A DNA stretch of 64,000 nt from Rhodoferax potami (GTDB taxonomy: Bacteria > Pseudomonadota > Gammaproteobacteria > Burkholderiales > Burkholderiaceae_C). The notes below the pieces were generated by a model. The model was given only the letters and a program-made list of their open reading frames with translations, ran no database searches and was not told where the DNA came from. Where the stretch lies: NCBI RefSeq assembly GCF_032193765.1, contig NZ_JAVBIJ010000001.1:1922001-1986000 (forward strand), read 5' to 3'. The translations under genes were made by a program, and so were the position numbers. Shown piece by piece: positions 47,350-57,089 of the stretch; position 1 is the stretch's first letter, and each line of letters begins with the position of its first letter.

Positions 47350-49155
47350 TTAGAACGTTTCCCAATCGTCGTCTCCACCTGCAGGTGTTGAGCGGTTTGA
47401 GGCAGTCACGACAGGTTTTTGCAAGCTTGGCATCGGGGCAGCAGCGGGTTTCGGTGCGGGTGCGGGCTTGCGCGGGCTGGCTTTTGCCGATGCAGTGGTG
47501 CGGGCTTGGGGGCCGGCAGCATCGCCGGTGCGGCGCTCAGGCCCTTTGAAAGCGGTGCTGGGTTTACCCGAGCGCACAGGTACCGGTGCCAACGAAGGGC
47601 CCGACATGCTGCCTGTAACCTTGAACACGGCCACAGCCTGTTTCATGCGGTCTGCTTGCTCGCGCAGACTTTCGGCTGCGGCCGCGCTTTCCTCGACCAA
47701 TGCCGCGTTTTGCTGTGTCATCTGGTCGAGATTGCCGATGGCAGAGTTAACGCCTGCAATGCCGGTGCTTTGCTCATTGGCGGCCGAGGTAATCTCACCG
47801 ATCACATCAGCCACGCGGCGCACTGATTGCATGATTTCCTCCATCGTGGAGCCTGCATCGGTCACCAATTGGGTACCCGACTCGACTTTGTCCACCGAGG
47901 TTCCGATCAGGGCCTTGATCTCTTTCGCAGCCTCTGCACTGCGGCCGGCCAGCGAACGCACTTCAGACGCCACCACTGCAAAGCCACGCCCCTGTTCACC
48001 GGCGCGTGCGGCCTCTACCGCTGCGTTCAGCGCCAAGATGTTGGTCTGGAAGGCAATGCCGTCAATCACGCTGATGATGTCGGCGATCTTCTTGCTGCTG
48101 GCGTCAATTTCCTGCATGGTGCTGACCACTTGGGTCACCACTTCGCTGCCGCGCTGCGCCACAGTGGATGCGCTGGCTGCCAGCGCGCTGGCCTGGCGGG
48201 CGTTGTCGGTGCTCTGCTGCACGATTTGGGTCAAACCGTCCATGCTGGAGGCCGTAGCCTGCAAGTTGCTGGAGGTGTGCTCGGTGCGCTGGGCCAAATC
48301 GTTGTTGCCAGTGGCGATTTCGGCACTCGCAATCGCGATGCTATCGGTACCACCGCGGATCTCAGACACCATCCGGCCGAGGGACACATTCATGGCTTCC
48401 AGCGAGTGCAGCAACTGGCCGAACTCATCGGTCCGCTCGGAATGGACCGAGTGCGTCAGATCACCCTGCGCAATACGGGCCGCCAACTCGTTGGCCATGG
48501 TGAGGGGTTCGCGAATCGAGCGCACCAGCCAGGTGGTGCCCGCAAAAATGATCGCAACAATCACAGCCAAGCTCACCAGAATGCCGGTGGTGTTCATAGC
48601 CCGCTTGGCCACGATTTCGGCTTGGAGAGTGGCCATTTCCTGCTTTTGCAGCTCGACAAAGCGGCGTTGCTCGGCAAGGTACACCTTCAGCGCCGGCTCG
48701 TATTCGCCGGTCATCGCCTGCAGCGCTTCTGCATCCTGGCCGGCTTTTTTAAGGTCACGTGCCTTTTCGCGGCTGGAAAGAACCAATTTGCGGGCGTCAG
48801 CTACTTTTTTGAGCTGGGCCTTGTCCTCGTCGGTTTGGGCCATGCTTTCAATTTTTTTCTGCAGCTCGGTGATTTCGGCCGAGGTCGATGTCACCACGTC
48901 CTTGAACGTGTCAGCGACCGCCGTGCCGCTGCTGATCAAGATGGCGGTGTTGCGCGCGGAATTGGTGCTGGTCAGCCCATTCCACTCAGTGGCAAGTTGC
49001 ACCAAATCCTGGGCGAGCGCTTGCTTTTGCCGCCCGTCATTCAAGATGGAGTTGCTGCGCATCAAGCCGATCACCGCCACCATGCAAATGGCCACAATGA
49101 TCAACACGATAAATGACCACAACTTGGTTGCAATCTTCATTCCACTGAGTCCCAT
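47350..49155 (-). CDS. Methyl-accepting chemotaxis protein
   Basis: This 601-residue receptor has an N-terminal helix ([20 protein letters not shown]), a four-helix-bundle periplasmic sensor, a second helix ([20 protein letters not shown]), HAMP, and a signalling domain with the tip motif [20 protein letters not shown], then [16 protein letters not shown]. After a Pro/Ala-rich linker it ends DDDWETF, the CheR/CheB-binding pentapeptide. ATG 49155 was chosen; ATG 49140 and a TTG at 49179 are alternatives. A hairpin-like repeat (GTAGG-CAATTA-CCTAC) sits between it and the DLH gene. Confidence 0.94.
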   Translation of the reverse strand: MGLSGMKIATKLWSFIVLIIVAICMVAVIGLMRSNSILNDGRQKQALAQDLVQLATEWNGLTSTNSARNTAILISSGTAVADTFKDVVTSTSAEITELQKKIESMAQTDEDKAQLKKVADARKLVLSSREKARDLKKAGQDAEALQAMTGEYEPALKVYLAEQRRFVELQKQEMATLQAEIVAKRAMNTTGILVSLAVIVAIIFAGTTWLVRSIREPLTMANELAARIAQGDLTHSVHSERTDEFGQLLHSLEAMNVSLGRMVSEIRGGTDSIAIASAEIATGNNDLAQRTEHTSSNLQATASSMDGLTQIVQQSTDNARQASALAASASTVAQRGSEVVTQVVSTMQEIDASSKKIADIISVIDGIAFQTNILALNAAVEAARAGEQGRGFAVVASEVRSLAGRSAEAAKEIKALIGTSVDKVESGTQLVTDAGSTMEEIMQSVRRVADVIGEITSAANEQSTGIAGVNSAIGNLDQMTQQNAALVEESAAAAESLREQADRMKQAVAVFKVTGSMSGPSLAPVPVRSGKPSTAFKGPERRTGDAAGPQARTTASAKASPRKPAPAPKPAAAPMPSLQKPVVTASNRSTPAGGDDDWETF

Positions 49156-49250
49156 ACGACGCCCCGTTTTATTAAACAATTCAATTATCGCGGCAAATTT
49201 AACATTTGCAACAATAAATTAGTAAATACCCGCTGTCAGTATCCTCGGCA

Positions 49251-52046
49251 TTAATGCGCCTTGTCCCAATTGGGACCAACCCCTACTTCCGCCAACAAAG
49301 GCACTTTGAGTGCCGCCACCCCGGCCATCAGCGCAGGGGTTTCGGTGCGAACCCATTCCACCTCTGCTTCGGGCACCTCGAATACCAATTCATCATGCAC
49401 CTGCATGATCATCTTGGTGGACTTATTTTGCGCATCCAGCACCTGCTGCACTTTGACCATGCTCAACTTGATCAAATCTGCCGCGGTGCCCTGCATAGGT
49501 GCGTTGATAGCCGCTCGCTCCAGCCCCGCCAATTGGGCGCCCTTCGCGTTTTTGATGCCGGCAAGCTGTAGCCGGCGGCCAAACACCGTTTCCACATAGC
49601 CTTGGCGCTTGGCCAGCTCGCGGGTGGATTCCATGTAGGTTTTCACGCCGGGGTAACGCTCAAAGTAGCGCTGGATGTAGTTTTTGGCAGCGGTGTTGTC
49701 GATACCCAGATTGCGCGCAAGCCCGAAGGCACTCATGCCGTAGATCAACCCGAAATTGATCACCTTGGCGTAGCGGCGCTGCTCGCTGCTCACCTGATCC
49801 ACCGGCACGCCAAAAACCTCGGCCGCCGTGGCGCGGTGCACATCCAGCCCCTGATGAAAGGCGCCCAAGAGTGCCTCATCACCGCTGATGTGCGCCATGA
49901 TGCGCAGCTCAATCTGGCTGTAATCGGCACTGGCAATCACGCTGCCTGCAGGTGCCACAAAGGCCTCGCGGACGCGGCGGCCTTCGGCGGTGCGGATCGG
50001 AATGTTTTGCAGGTTGGGGTCGTTGCTGCTCAATCGCCCGGTCACCGCCACGGCTTGCGCGTAGTGCGTGTGCACACGGCCGGTGCGTGGCAGTGCCAGC
50101 TGGGCAAGCTTGTCGGTGTAGGTGCCTTTGAGCTTGGCAAGGCTGCGGTGCTCCAGCAGCTTGGCGGGTAGCGGATAGTCTTCCGCCAGTTTCTCCAGCA
50201 CCTCTTCATCGGTACTGCGCGCACCGGTGGCGGTTTTCTTCACCACCGGCATGCCTAGCTTGTCGAAGAAGATTTCGCCCAGCTGCTTGGGGCTGCTCAA
50301 GTTGAAAGGCTGGCCGGCAATCTCATAGGCCTCGGTTTCCAGCTGCAGGATGCGCTGGCCCAGTTCGTGGCTTTGGGCCGCCAGCGTGGGTGCGTCGATC
50401 AGCACGCCGTTGCGCTCAATGCGGTACAGCGCTTCGCTGCTGGCGATTTCCAGCTCGTAAATGAACTTCAGCTTTTCGTTGGCCTCGATCTGCGGCCAGA
50501 GTGCCAGGTGCACATCCAGTGTCTGGTCCGAGTCTTCGCAGGCGTATTCGGCGGCTTTGGCAATGTCGACCTGGTCAAAGCTGATCTGGTTTACGCCCTT
50601 GCCGCAGAGGTCTTCAAAGCTGATACCGCTGCGCCCCAGGTGGCGCTCGGCCAGGCTGGCCAGCCCGTGCGGCTTGTCGGCTTCGAGCACATAGCTCTGC
50701 AGCATGGTGTCGTGGGCGTAGCCCTGCACTTCGATGCCATGGTTGGCAAACACATGCCGGTCGTATTTGATGTGCTGGCCCAGCTTCAAGGCTTGCGGGT
50801 TCTCCAGCCAGGGCTTGAGCTTGGCCAGCACCGCGTCGCGGTCCAACTGTTCGGGCGCGCCGGGGTAACGGTGCGCCACCGGGATGTAGGCGCCTTTGCC
50901 CGGCTCGGTGCTGAAACTAATGCCCACGATCTCGGCACGCATTTCATCCAGCGAGGTGGTTTCGGTATCCAAAGCCGTCAGCGGGGCCGCTTGAATGCGC
51001 GAGATCAGGGCGTCTAGCGCCTCATACGAAAAGATGGTTTCGTATTCCACCTTGCTCACGCGCGATGCGGGTGCCGCAGCGTCGCCAGCTGGCTCGTCAA
51101 ACAAGCCCGGCTCGGCTGTGCGCGCAGAGGGCGCTGGAGCGGCAGCCGAAGTTTCAGCGCCACCTACCGACTTGGCCAGCCCCTTGAAACCGTATTTCTC
51201 ATAAAAAGCACGCAGAGCCCGCGTATCCTGTGCGCCAGCAGCTATCGAATCCATAGCAGGCAGACCATCAACCCAACCTGTGAGGTCGCAGTCGGTCTTG
51301 ATGGTCAGCAGCGTGCGGCCGGTGGGCAGCCAGTCCAGCGCCTTGCGCAGGTTCTCGCCCACCACACCGCCGATGTGGGCAGCGTTGTCCACCACGCCTT
51401 GCAGCGAGCCGTACTGCTGCAGCCATTTCACCGCCGTCTTGGGGCCGACCTTGGCCACGCCGGGCACGTTGTCCACCGTGTCACCGACCAGGGTCTGGTA
51501 GTCCAGCATCAGGCGGGCGGGCACGCCGAACTCGGCTTCCACACCGGCCAAGTCGCGGCGCTTGCCATTCATGGTGTCAATGATGGTGATGTGCTCGTTC
51601 ACCAGCTGCGCCAAATCCTTGTCGCCGCTGCTCACAATCACCTCAATGCCTTGCGAGGCGGCGGTGGCAGCCAGTGTCCCGATCACGTCATCAGCTTCCA
51701 CACCGGGCACGTCCAGCACCGTCCAGCCCAGCAGGCGCACGATTTCGTGGATGGGCGCGATCTGGCTGCGCAGATCGTCGGGCATTGGGTCGCGGTGGGC
51801 TTTGTACTCGGGGTAAATCTCGTCGCGGAAGGTCGGGCCTTTGGCATCGAAAACGCAGGCCACATAGTCGGCCGGGTATTCCTTGCGCAGGCTGTTCATC
51901 ATGTTGATCATGATGCGCACTGCGCCGGTTTTCTGGACGGTGCCGTCCGGCAGCGTCACGCTCATGCTGTCCCCGCCGGCAAAAAAGGCGCGATACAAAT
52001 AGCTGGAGCCATCCACCAGCAGCAGGGTTTTCTTGGGTTCGGTCAT
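49251..52046 (-). CDS. polA: DNA polymerase I
   Basis: This 931-residue enzyme acts in repair and Okazaki fragment maturation. It has the 5'-3' exonuclease domain (LLLVDGSSYLYRAFFAG, VDNVPGVAKVGPKTAVKWLQ), a 3'-5' exonuclease domain with intact acidic residues (LTALDTETTSLDEMRAEIVG), and the polymerase domain (SADYSQIELRIMAHIS, KVINFGLIYGMSAFGLARNL, MQVHDELVFEVPEAE). Residues about 264-281, between the first two domains, are encoded by a dispersed repeat. It diverges from thrB. Confidence 0.97.
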   Translation of the reverse strand: MTEPKKTLLLVDGSSYLYRAFFAGGDSMSVTLPDGTVQKTGAVRIMINMMNSLRKEYPADYVACVFDAKGPTFRDEIYPEYKAHRDPMPDDLRSQIAPIHEIVRLLGWTVLDVPGVEADDVIGTLAATAASQGIEVIVSSGDKDLAQLVNEHITIIDTMNGKRRDLAGVEAEFGVPARLMLDYQTLVGDTVDNVPGVAKVGPKTAVKWLQQYGSLQGVVDNAAHIGGVVGENLRKALDWLPTGRTLLTIKTDCDLTGWVDGLPAMDSIAAGAQDTRALRAFYEKYGFKGLAKSVGGAETSAAAPAPSARTAEPGLFDEPAGDAAAPASRVSKVEYETIFSYEALDALISRIQAAPLTALDTETTSLDEMRAEIVGISFSTEPGKGAYIPVAHRYPGAPEQLDRDAVLAKLKPWLENPQALKLGQHIKYDRHVFANHGIEVQGYAHDTMLQSYVLEADKPHGLASLAERHLGRSGISFEDLCGKGVNQISFDQVDIAKAAEYACEDSDQTLDVHLALWPQIEANEKLKFIYELEIASSEALYRIERNGVLIDAPTLAAQSHELGQRILQLETEAYEIAGQPFNLSSPKQLGEIFFDKLGMPVVKKTATGARSTDEEVLEKLAEDYPLPAKLLEHRSLAKLKGTYTDKLAQLALPRTGRVHTHYAQAVAVTGRLSSNDPNLQNIPIRTAEGRRVREAFVAPAGSVIASADYSQIELRIMAHISGDEALLGAFHQGLDVHRATAAEVFGVPVDQVSSEQRRYAKVINFGLIYGMSAFGLARNLGIDNTAAKNYIQRYFERYPGVKTYMESTRELAKRQGYVETVFGRRLQLAGIKNAKGAQLAGLERAAINAPMQGTAADLIKLSMVKVQQVLDAQNKSTKMIMQVHDELVFEVPEAEVEWVRTETPALMAGVAALKVPLLAEVGVGPNWDKAH
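51202..51257 (-). repeat. Dispersed repeat copy H inside polA
   Basis: On the minus strand GCTATGGATTCGATAGCTGC, then TGGCGCACAGGATACGCGGG and CTCTGCGTGCTTTTTA. It is in frame and encodes AMDSIAAGAQDTRALRAF. Confidence 0.65.
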
Positions 52047-52059
52047 AAATAGTATTGTG

Positions 52060-52166
52060 CCCCCACGCTCCGCCGCTTTGCGGGTCGCTGCCCCCCGAGG
52101 GGGCGCATCCGCCTTGGGGCGGCCCGGCGGCGGATGTTGTGCCCCGCGCCGGGCAAGGTCTCCCCC
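52060..52166. repeat. GC-rich intergenic repeat between polA and thrB
   Basis: The block CGCTTTGCGGGTCGCTGCCC with GCCCCC-CGA-GGGGGC and GGGGCGGCCCGGCGGCGG resembles an intergenic repeat I recall from Comamonadaceae. Only one copy occurs in the window, and it occupies the divergent promoter region. Confidence 0.5.
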
Positions 52167-52200
52167 AAGCCGGAGTGCCCCGCCACCCTACAATTGCGCC

Positions 52201-53196
52201 ATGGCGGTTTACACAGAGGTCTCGCTTGACGAGGCCAGCACTTTTCTTTCCTCCCTGCAATTGGGCACTCTCCAAACCATGGAGGGCTGCTCCGGCGGCA
52301 TTGAGAACACCAACTACTTTGTCACTACCGACCAGGCGCCCTATGTGCTGACCCTGTTCGAGCGGCTGACGGCGCAGCAGTTGCCGTTTTACCTGCGGCT
52401 GATGAAGCACTTGGCGTTCCATGGCATCCCCGTGCCGGACCCGGCCGCCAACCGCGATGGCGATGTGTTGCACAGCCTGAACGGCAAACCTGCCGCCGTG
52501 GTGAACCGCCTTAAAGGCAAAAGTGAACTTGCCCCGGGTGTTGACCACTGCCAGCAAGTCGGCGCCATGCTCGCACGCATGCACCTCGCAGGGCGCGACT
52601 TCGGCATGCAACAGCCCAACCTGCGTGCGCTCCCGTGGTGGAATGAGACGGTACCGGTTGTGCTGCCACACCTTGAAGCGCCCCTAGCTGCGCTGATCCA
52701 GAGTGAGCTGGCTTACCAGAACCATGTCGCCGCACAGAGCGCCTACACCGCACTGCCGCGCGGCGCTATCCACGCAGACTTGTTCCGCGACAACGTGATG
52801 TTTGACAAGGTGAATGGCGAACCCCGCCTGAGCGGTTTCTTTGACTTTTACTTTGCCGGCACCGATGCCTGGCTGTTCGATCTGGCGGTGTGCCTCAACG
52901 ACTGGTGCATAGACCTGCCCACCGGAGTCGCCGATCTGGAGCGTAGCCGCGCTTTTGTCCAAGCCTACGAAAGCGTGCGCCCCTTGACACCCCAAGAGCG
53001 CGAACTGTTCCCCGCGATGTTGCGGGCCGGCGCACTGCGCTTTTGGCTCTCGCGCCTGTGGGATTGGTACCTGCCGCGCGAAGCCTCGATGCTCAAACCC
53101 CACGACCCGACCCACTTTGAGCGGGTTCTGAAGCAACGTATTGCGTCGCCCCTCACGCTGTCCACTTTAATGAATCCAGAGCCGCACACCGCATGA
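52201..53196 (+). CDS. thrB: Homoserine kinase (APH-fold, ThrB type II)
   Basis: This 331-residue kinase phosphorylates homoserine for threonine synthesis. It begins MAVYTEVSLDEASTFLSSLQ and has GGIENTNYFVTTD, the Brenner-like GAIHADLFRDNVMFD, and SGFFDFYFAGTDAWLFDLAV with the metal-binding Asp. It belongs to the aminoglycoside-phosphotransferase fold rather than the GHMP family of E. coli ThrB. It overlaps the next gene by ATGA. Confidence 0.93.
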   Translation: MAVYTEVSLDEASTFLSSLQLGTLQTMEGCSGGIENTNYFVTTDQAPYVLTLFERLTAQQLPFYLRLMKHLAFHGIPVPDPAANRDGDVLHSLNGKPAAVVNRLKGKSELAPGVDHCQQVGAMLARMHLAGRDFGMQQPNLRALPWWNETVPVVLPHLEAPLAALIQSELAYQNHVAAQSAYTALPRGAIHADLFRDNVMFDKVNGEPRLSGFFDFYFAGTDAWLFDLAVCLNDWCIDLPTGVADLERSRAFVQAYESVRPLTPQERELFPAMLRAGALRFWLSRLWDWYLPREASMLKPHDPTHFERVLKQRIASPLTLSTLMNPEPHTA

Positions 53197-53984
53197 AACT
53201 CCAGATCGTCCCTCCCCGCCAAGGTGTCCTGTGGTTCAAACAAGGGGTGCGCACCTTTTTGCGGCAGCCACTGGCGTTCACCGGCCTGTTTTTTATGTTC
53301 ATGGCAGCGGTATCGCTCTTGAGCCTTTTGCCGGTGATCGGAACACCTTTGGCGCTGGCCCTGTTGCCGGCAGCTACCCTTGGGCTCATGGCAGCCACGC
53401 AGATCGCGGAGCAAGGGCAATTCCCGATGCCCCAAGTGCTGATCGCAGGCTTCCGCGCAGGCAAAGACCGGCTGCGCTCCATGGTGGTGTTGGGCGTGCT
53501 CTATGCCGTGGGTTTTATATTGGTCATGGGCATTTCTGCCACGGTGGACGGCGGGCAGTTTGCCCGCGTGTATCTGCTGGGCGGTGAGCTGTCTCCCGAG
53601 GTCGTGCTGCAAGGCGATTTTCAGTCTGCCGCCTTGGTGGCCATGGTGCTGTATCTGCCCTTGTCCTTGCTGTTTTGGCATGCGCCGGCGTTGGTGCATT
53701 GGCATGGCATCACCCCCATGAAGAGCCTGTTTTTCAGTGCCGTCGCCTGCTTGCGAAACTTTTGGGCCTTTACGGTCTTCGGCTTGGTTTGGATGGCCGC
53801 GTTTCTCGGGGTCGCCATGAGCGTGGCGATTTTGGTGAGTTTGCTAGGTAGCCCCGCCCTGATCAACGCCATCATGTTCCCGGCTGGCCTCGCCTTGGCG
53901 ACCATGTTTTTCACCTCGTTTTACTTCACCTTCCGGGATTGCTTTGAAGCACCCGCTACGACTGAGCCGGAACCCGGGGCCTGA
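53193..53984 (+). CDS. BPSS1780-family membrane protein
   Basis: This 263-residue protein starts KLQIVPPRQGVLWFKQGVRT and has six hydrophobic helices (for example LFFMFMAAVSLLSLLPVIG, SMVVLGVLYAVGFILVMGI, ALINAIMFPAGLALATMFFT). The arrangement matches the BPSS1780 family, an inner-membrane protein of unknown function common in Burkholderiales. It is translationally coupled to thrB. Confidence 0.85.
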   Translation: MKLQIVPPRQGVLWFKQGVRTFLRQPLAFTGLFFMFMAAVSLLSLLPVIGTPLALALLPAATLGLMAATQIAEQGQFPMPQVLIAGFRAGKDRLRSMVVLGVLYAVGFILVMGISATVDGGQFARVYLLGGELSPEVVLQGDFQSAALVAMVLYLPLSLLFWHAPALVHWHGITPMKSLFFSAVACLRNFWAFTVFGLVWMAAFLGVAMSVAILVSLLGSPALINAIMFPAGLALATMFFTSFYFTFRDCFEAPATTEPEPGA

Positions 53985-54027
53985 GTCGTATTTCTAACGC
54001 TCTCTCGCTCAAATGAGGGCAACACGG

Positions 54028-54053
54028 CAGGGGGCCAGGCCTCCCTGCCGGAC
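54028..54053. terminator. Hairpin between convergent genes
   Basis: CGGCAGGG / CCCTGCCG around GGCCAGGCCT. It has no T-run, so it may be a weak bidirectional terminator. Confidence 0.45.
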
Positions 54054-54060
54054 CTAAGGC

Positions 54061-54516
54061 TCAAGGGTTGGCCTTGCGATAAGCCGCGATGGCTTTCTCC
54101 AAGTCTTGGTACTCCTCGCACGAGCGATTGCCACATATCTTTTCAAGATCGGCCAAATGCTGCGCAGCCTGTGCGGGCTTGCGGTCCATCAGGTAGGCCT
54201 CTCCGATGTACTCATGGGCGCCCTTGTGCTGGGGATTGAGCTTGAGCGCGATCTTGTAGTGCTCAAAGGCCTTGGCAAGGTCTGGCTTGTCCTGCTTGCG
54301 GTACGAAAACGCCAGCAAGTTGTGAGCATCCGCGTTACCGGGCTCTTCTGACACCACGTTTTGGGTTTCGAACTTGGCGGTCCGCCAATCCGATTTGGCA
54401 ATAGCATCCCGCGCCGCTTTCATGCGCTGATTGACGGTGGGTACGTTCATCACAGGGGTATCTGCGGCTTGTGCGAAGCCGCTAACCAACAGCATTGCCA
54501 ACAACAACTTTTTCAT
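54061..54516 (-). CDS. Periplasmic TPR protein
   Basis: This 151-residue protein has a signal peptide (KKLLLAMLLVSGFAQAA) and TPR-like repeats (DAHNLLAFSYRKQDKPDLAK; YKIALKLNPQHKGAHEYIGE). Two C-terminal cysteines (KICGNRSCEEYQ) could form a disulfide. ATG 54516 has GGAG upstream. It is divergent from phoX. Function is unknown; TPRs suggest protein interaction. Confidence 0.85.
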   Translation of the reverse strand: MKKLLLAMLLVSGFAQAADTPVMNVPTVNQRMKAARDAIAKSDWRTAKFETQNVVSEEPGNADAHNLLAFSYRKQDKPDLAKAFEHYKIALKLNPQHKGAHEYIGEAYLMDRKPAQAAQHLADLEKICGNRSCEEYQDLEKAIAAYRKANP

Positions 54517-54580
54517 GAGTGCTCCAACAGAAAGGGGAATTCCAATGTAGCCATTTTGGAATACCCGAGCACAGGTGGAT

Positions 54581-54598
54581 GTGTCACAAAGCTGAAAC
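54581..54598 (+). promoter_or_regulatory. Possible Pho box upstream of phoX
   Basis: GTGTCAC-AAAG-CTGAAAC resembles the direct repeat CTGTCAT-N4-CTGTCAT bound by PhoB, with several mismatches. It lies 48 bases before the phoX ATG. Confidence 0.4.
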
Positions 54599-54645
54599 AT
54601 CAACGTCGCACATTAACGGAGCTAATTTAACTTGAGGCACCTAGC

Positions 54646-56862
54646 ATGACCGACAACACCCGCTCCTCCAGCGACATTTTCAACAACGAAGACTCCAACA
54701 CCACCGCGAACCCGCATATCGAGCAGATCATGTCGGCCCGCCTGAACCGCCGCGGCCTGCTGCTGGGCGGCATGGGCGCAGCAGCCACATCGCTCTTTGG
54801 TGCTGGCGCGCTGACCGGTTGCGCTACAGCGTCCACCGGCGCGGGTACTGCAGCTGCCATGACTGCACCCCTGAACACCTTGGGCTTTACTGCTGTCGCC
54901 AAGAGCTTGGCCGACAAAGTGGTGGTGCCTGCTGGCTATGACGTGCAAGTGATTTACGCGCTGGGCGACCCGCTGAAGGCTGGCACCGCCGCGTTCAAGA
55001 ATGACGGCACTGACACCGACTGGGACAACCGGGCTGGCGACCACCATGACGGCATGGAGTACTTTGGTTTGGATTCCAACGGCAAGCCTTCTGCCAACGG
55101 CATCAGCCGCGGCCTGTTGGCGGTGAACCACGAAGCCACCACCGATCAGAAACTGAGCTCCTTCTTCATTCACACCAACGGCGGTGTGAGCACCCTGCCC
55201 CGCCCCGCTGCGGAAGTAGAAAAAGAATTGTCCATCCACGGCCTGTCGGTCGTGGAAATTGAAGCCAAAGCCGGCCAGTGGAGCTACAAGCAAGCCTCCA
55301 GCTACAACCGCCGCATCACCCCCACTACCGAAGTCATCATCAGCGGTCCCGCCAAAGGCAGCGAGCACCTGGTAACCAAATTCAGCCCAGACGCTACCCG
55401 CGCTCGTGGCACCCTGAACAACTGCGGTACCGGTAAGACACCTTGGGGCACTTTTGTGTCCGGCGAAGAAAACTGGTTCGGCTACTTCCACCGCGATGCC
55501 AAGGATGATGATCGCCGTGGCAAGAAGGACAAAGCAGTCACTGGCTTGGTGCGCTACGGCCGCCCTGCCGGTGCTGCCAGCCGCCATGGCTGGGAGAGCG
55601 CAGGCGCTGACGACAAATTTGTGCGCTGGAACAACGGTGCGTTGGCCGCCAACGCCAAAGCCGACTACCGCAACGAAATGAACACCTTCGGCTTCGTGGT
55701 GGAAATGGACGCCTACGACGGCCAGCAATTGGTGCGCAAGCGCACCGGCTTGGGCCGATTCGCCCACGAGAGCGTGAGCTTTGCCAAGGCCGTGTCTGGC
55801 CAACCTATCGTGGCCTACATGGGTGACGATTCCCGCGGTGAATACATGTACAAGTTTGTGTCCGCAGCCAAGTGGGACGCTGCTGACGCCAACGCCAGCA
55901 ACCGCATCGCTGTGGGCGACAAGTACCTCGACAAGGGCACCTTGTTTGTCGCAAGCTTCAAGGACGACGGCACTGGCACCTGGATTGAGTTGTCCATGAA
56001 CAACCCGATCGTTGCTGCCAACCCCGACTTCGAATTCAAGTCCGACGCTGACGTGGCCATCTTCACCCGTTTGGCTGCCGACGCGGTCAGCGCAACCAAG
56101 ATGGACCGCCCTGAGTGGGGTGGCATCAACCCACGCACTGGCGACTTCTACATGACGCTGACCAACAACAGCAACCGCACCGTAGACGGCGACATGGGTG
56201 CAGACGCTGCCAACCCCCGCGTTTACAGTGACATGAAGAACGGCAAGGAAAGCAAGGGCAACGTCAACGGCCACATCATCCGCGTGGCGCAAGCCAACCC
56301 GGCTGACACCGCCTTCAAGTGGGACATCTACTTGTTCGCGTCGGAGGCTGATGCCGACAAGACCAAGGTCAACCTGTCCAACCTGACCGACGAGAACGAC
56401 ATGTCTGCTCCCGATGGCTTGGCTTTCAGCCCTGCTACCGGCCTGTGCTGGATCCAAACCGATGACAGTGCTTACACCGACAAGACCAACTGCATGTTGC
56501 TGGCCGGCATCCCCGGCAAGGTGGGCGATGGCGGCAAGAAGTCTCTGAGCTACAAGCGCCCTGACGGCAGCGAAAAGCGTGTTGATACCTACATGGGCAA
56601 GTCCCAGTCGCCTGACATCCTCAAGCGCTTCCTCGTCGGCCCCGTGGACTGCGAAATCACCGGACTGTGCGAAACACCGGACGGCAAGGCGTTGTTCATC
56701 AACATCCAACACCCCGGCGAAAACACACCGATGGCTGACATTGGCAACCCCGCCAAGTACACCAGCCAGTGGCCTGCCAATGCGGGCTACGGCGCCGGCA
56801 AGCGCCCCCGCTCTGCCACCATCGTGATCACCAAGAAAGACGGCGGCGTGATCGGTAGCTAA
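54646..56862 (+). CDS. phoX: PhoX-type phosphatase (DUF839), Tat exported
   Basis: This 738-residue protein has a twin-arginine motif near residue 35 (LNRRGLLLGGMGAAATSLFG) behind an acidic lead, then a beta-propeller body typical of PhoX/DUF839. Recognisable parts are DNRAGDHHDGMEYFGLDSNG, RGLLAVNHEATTDQ, TPWGTFVSGEENWFGYF and PRTGDFYMTLTNNSNR. PhoX enzymes are Ca2+/Fe3+-dependent alkaline phosphatases that release phosphate from organic esters in the periplasm. The full length fits the larger PhoX group. A strong terminator follows. Confidence 0.88.
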   Translation: MTDNTRSSSDIFNNEDSNTTANPHIEQIMSARLNRRGLLLGGMGAAATSLFGAGALTGCATASTGAGTAAAMTAPLNTLGFTAVAKSLADKVVVPAGYDVQVIYALGDPLKAGTAAFKNDGTDTDWDNRAGDHHDGMEYFGLDSNGKPSANGISRGLLAVNHEATTDQKLSSFFIHTNGGVSTLPRPAAEVEKELSIHGLSVVEIEAKAGQWSYKQASSYNRRITPTTEVIISGPAKGSEHLVTKFSPDATRARGTLNNCGTGKTPWGTFVSGEENWFGYFHRDAKDDDRRGKKDKAVTGLVRYGRPAGAASRHGWESAGADDKFVRWNNGALAANAKADYRNEMNTFGFVVEMDAYDGQQLVRKRTGLGRFAHESVSFAKAVSGQPIVAYMGDDSRGEYMYKFVSAAKWDAADANASNRIAVGDKYLDKGTLFVASFKDDGTGTWIELSMNNPIVAANPDFEFKSDADVAIFTRLAADAVSATKMDRPEWGGINPRTGDFYMTLTNNSNRTVDGDMGADAANPRVYSDMKNGKESKGNVNGHIIRVAQANPADTAFKWDIYLFASEADADKTKVNLSNLTDENDMSAPDGLAFSPATGLCWIQTDDSAYTDKTNCMLLAGIPGKVGDGGKKSLSYKRPDGSEKRVDTYMGKSQSPDILKRFLVGPVDCEITGLCETPDGKALFINIQHPGENTPMADIGNPAKYTSQWPANAGYGAGKRPRSATIVITKKDGGVIGS

Positions 56863-56901
56863 GCTACAACATCCATAGGGCTGCGAGCGACCCTGCAGTC
56901 C

Positions 56902-56942
56902 AAAAATAGCGACCTGCCATCCGGCAGGTCGCTATTTTTTTT
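56902..56942 (+). terminator. Terminator after phoX
   Basis: AATAGCGACCTGCC / GGCAGGTCGCTATT with a 4-base loop and a T-run of nine. Confidence 0.92.
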
Positions 56943-56980
56943 ATAGCTACACACGCTTATCTGCAGCGCGTAAAGATACA
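56931..56980 (+). repeat. Partial dispersed repeat copy I
   Basis: GCTATTTTTTTTATAGCTAC, then ACACGCTTATCTGCAGCGCG. Its first bases form the terminator T-run; the second half is diverged. Confidence 0.5.
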
Positions 56981-57089
56981 ACCCATCAAAAGGTAGTCCA
57001 GACGGACTATCGCCAACAGGGTGCTACCGGCCCGACAATAGGAGGGTGGAAAAGCGGCCGCCGGCTGCTCATCTTTTCAGGGATAACCG

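Noticed and set aside
54622..56712. 696-codon open frame antisense to phoX
   Set aside because: It mirrors the third-position GC bias of phoX and has no family features; phoX on the other strand has a full domain structure.
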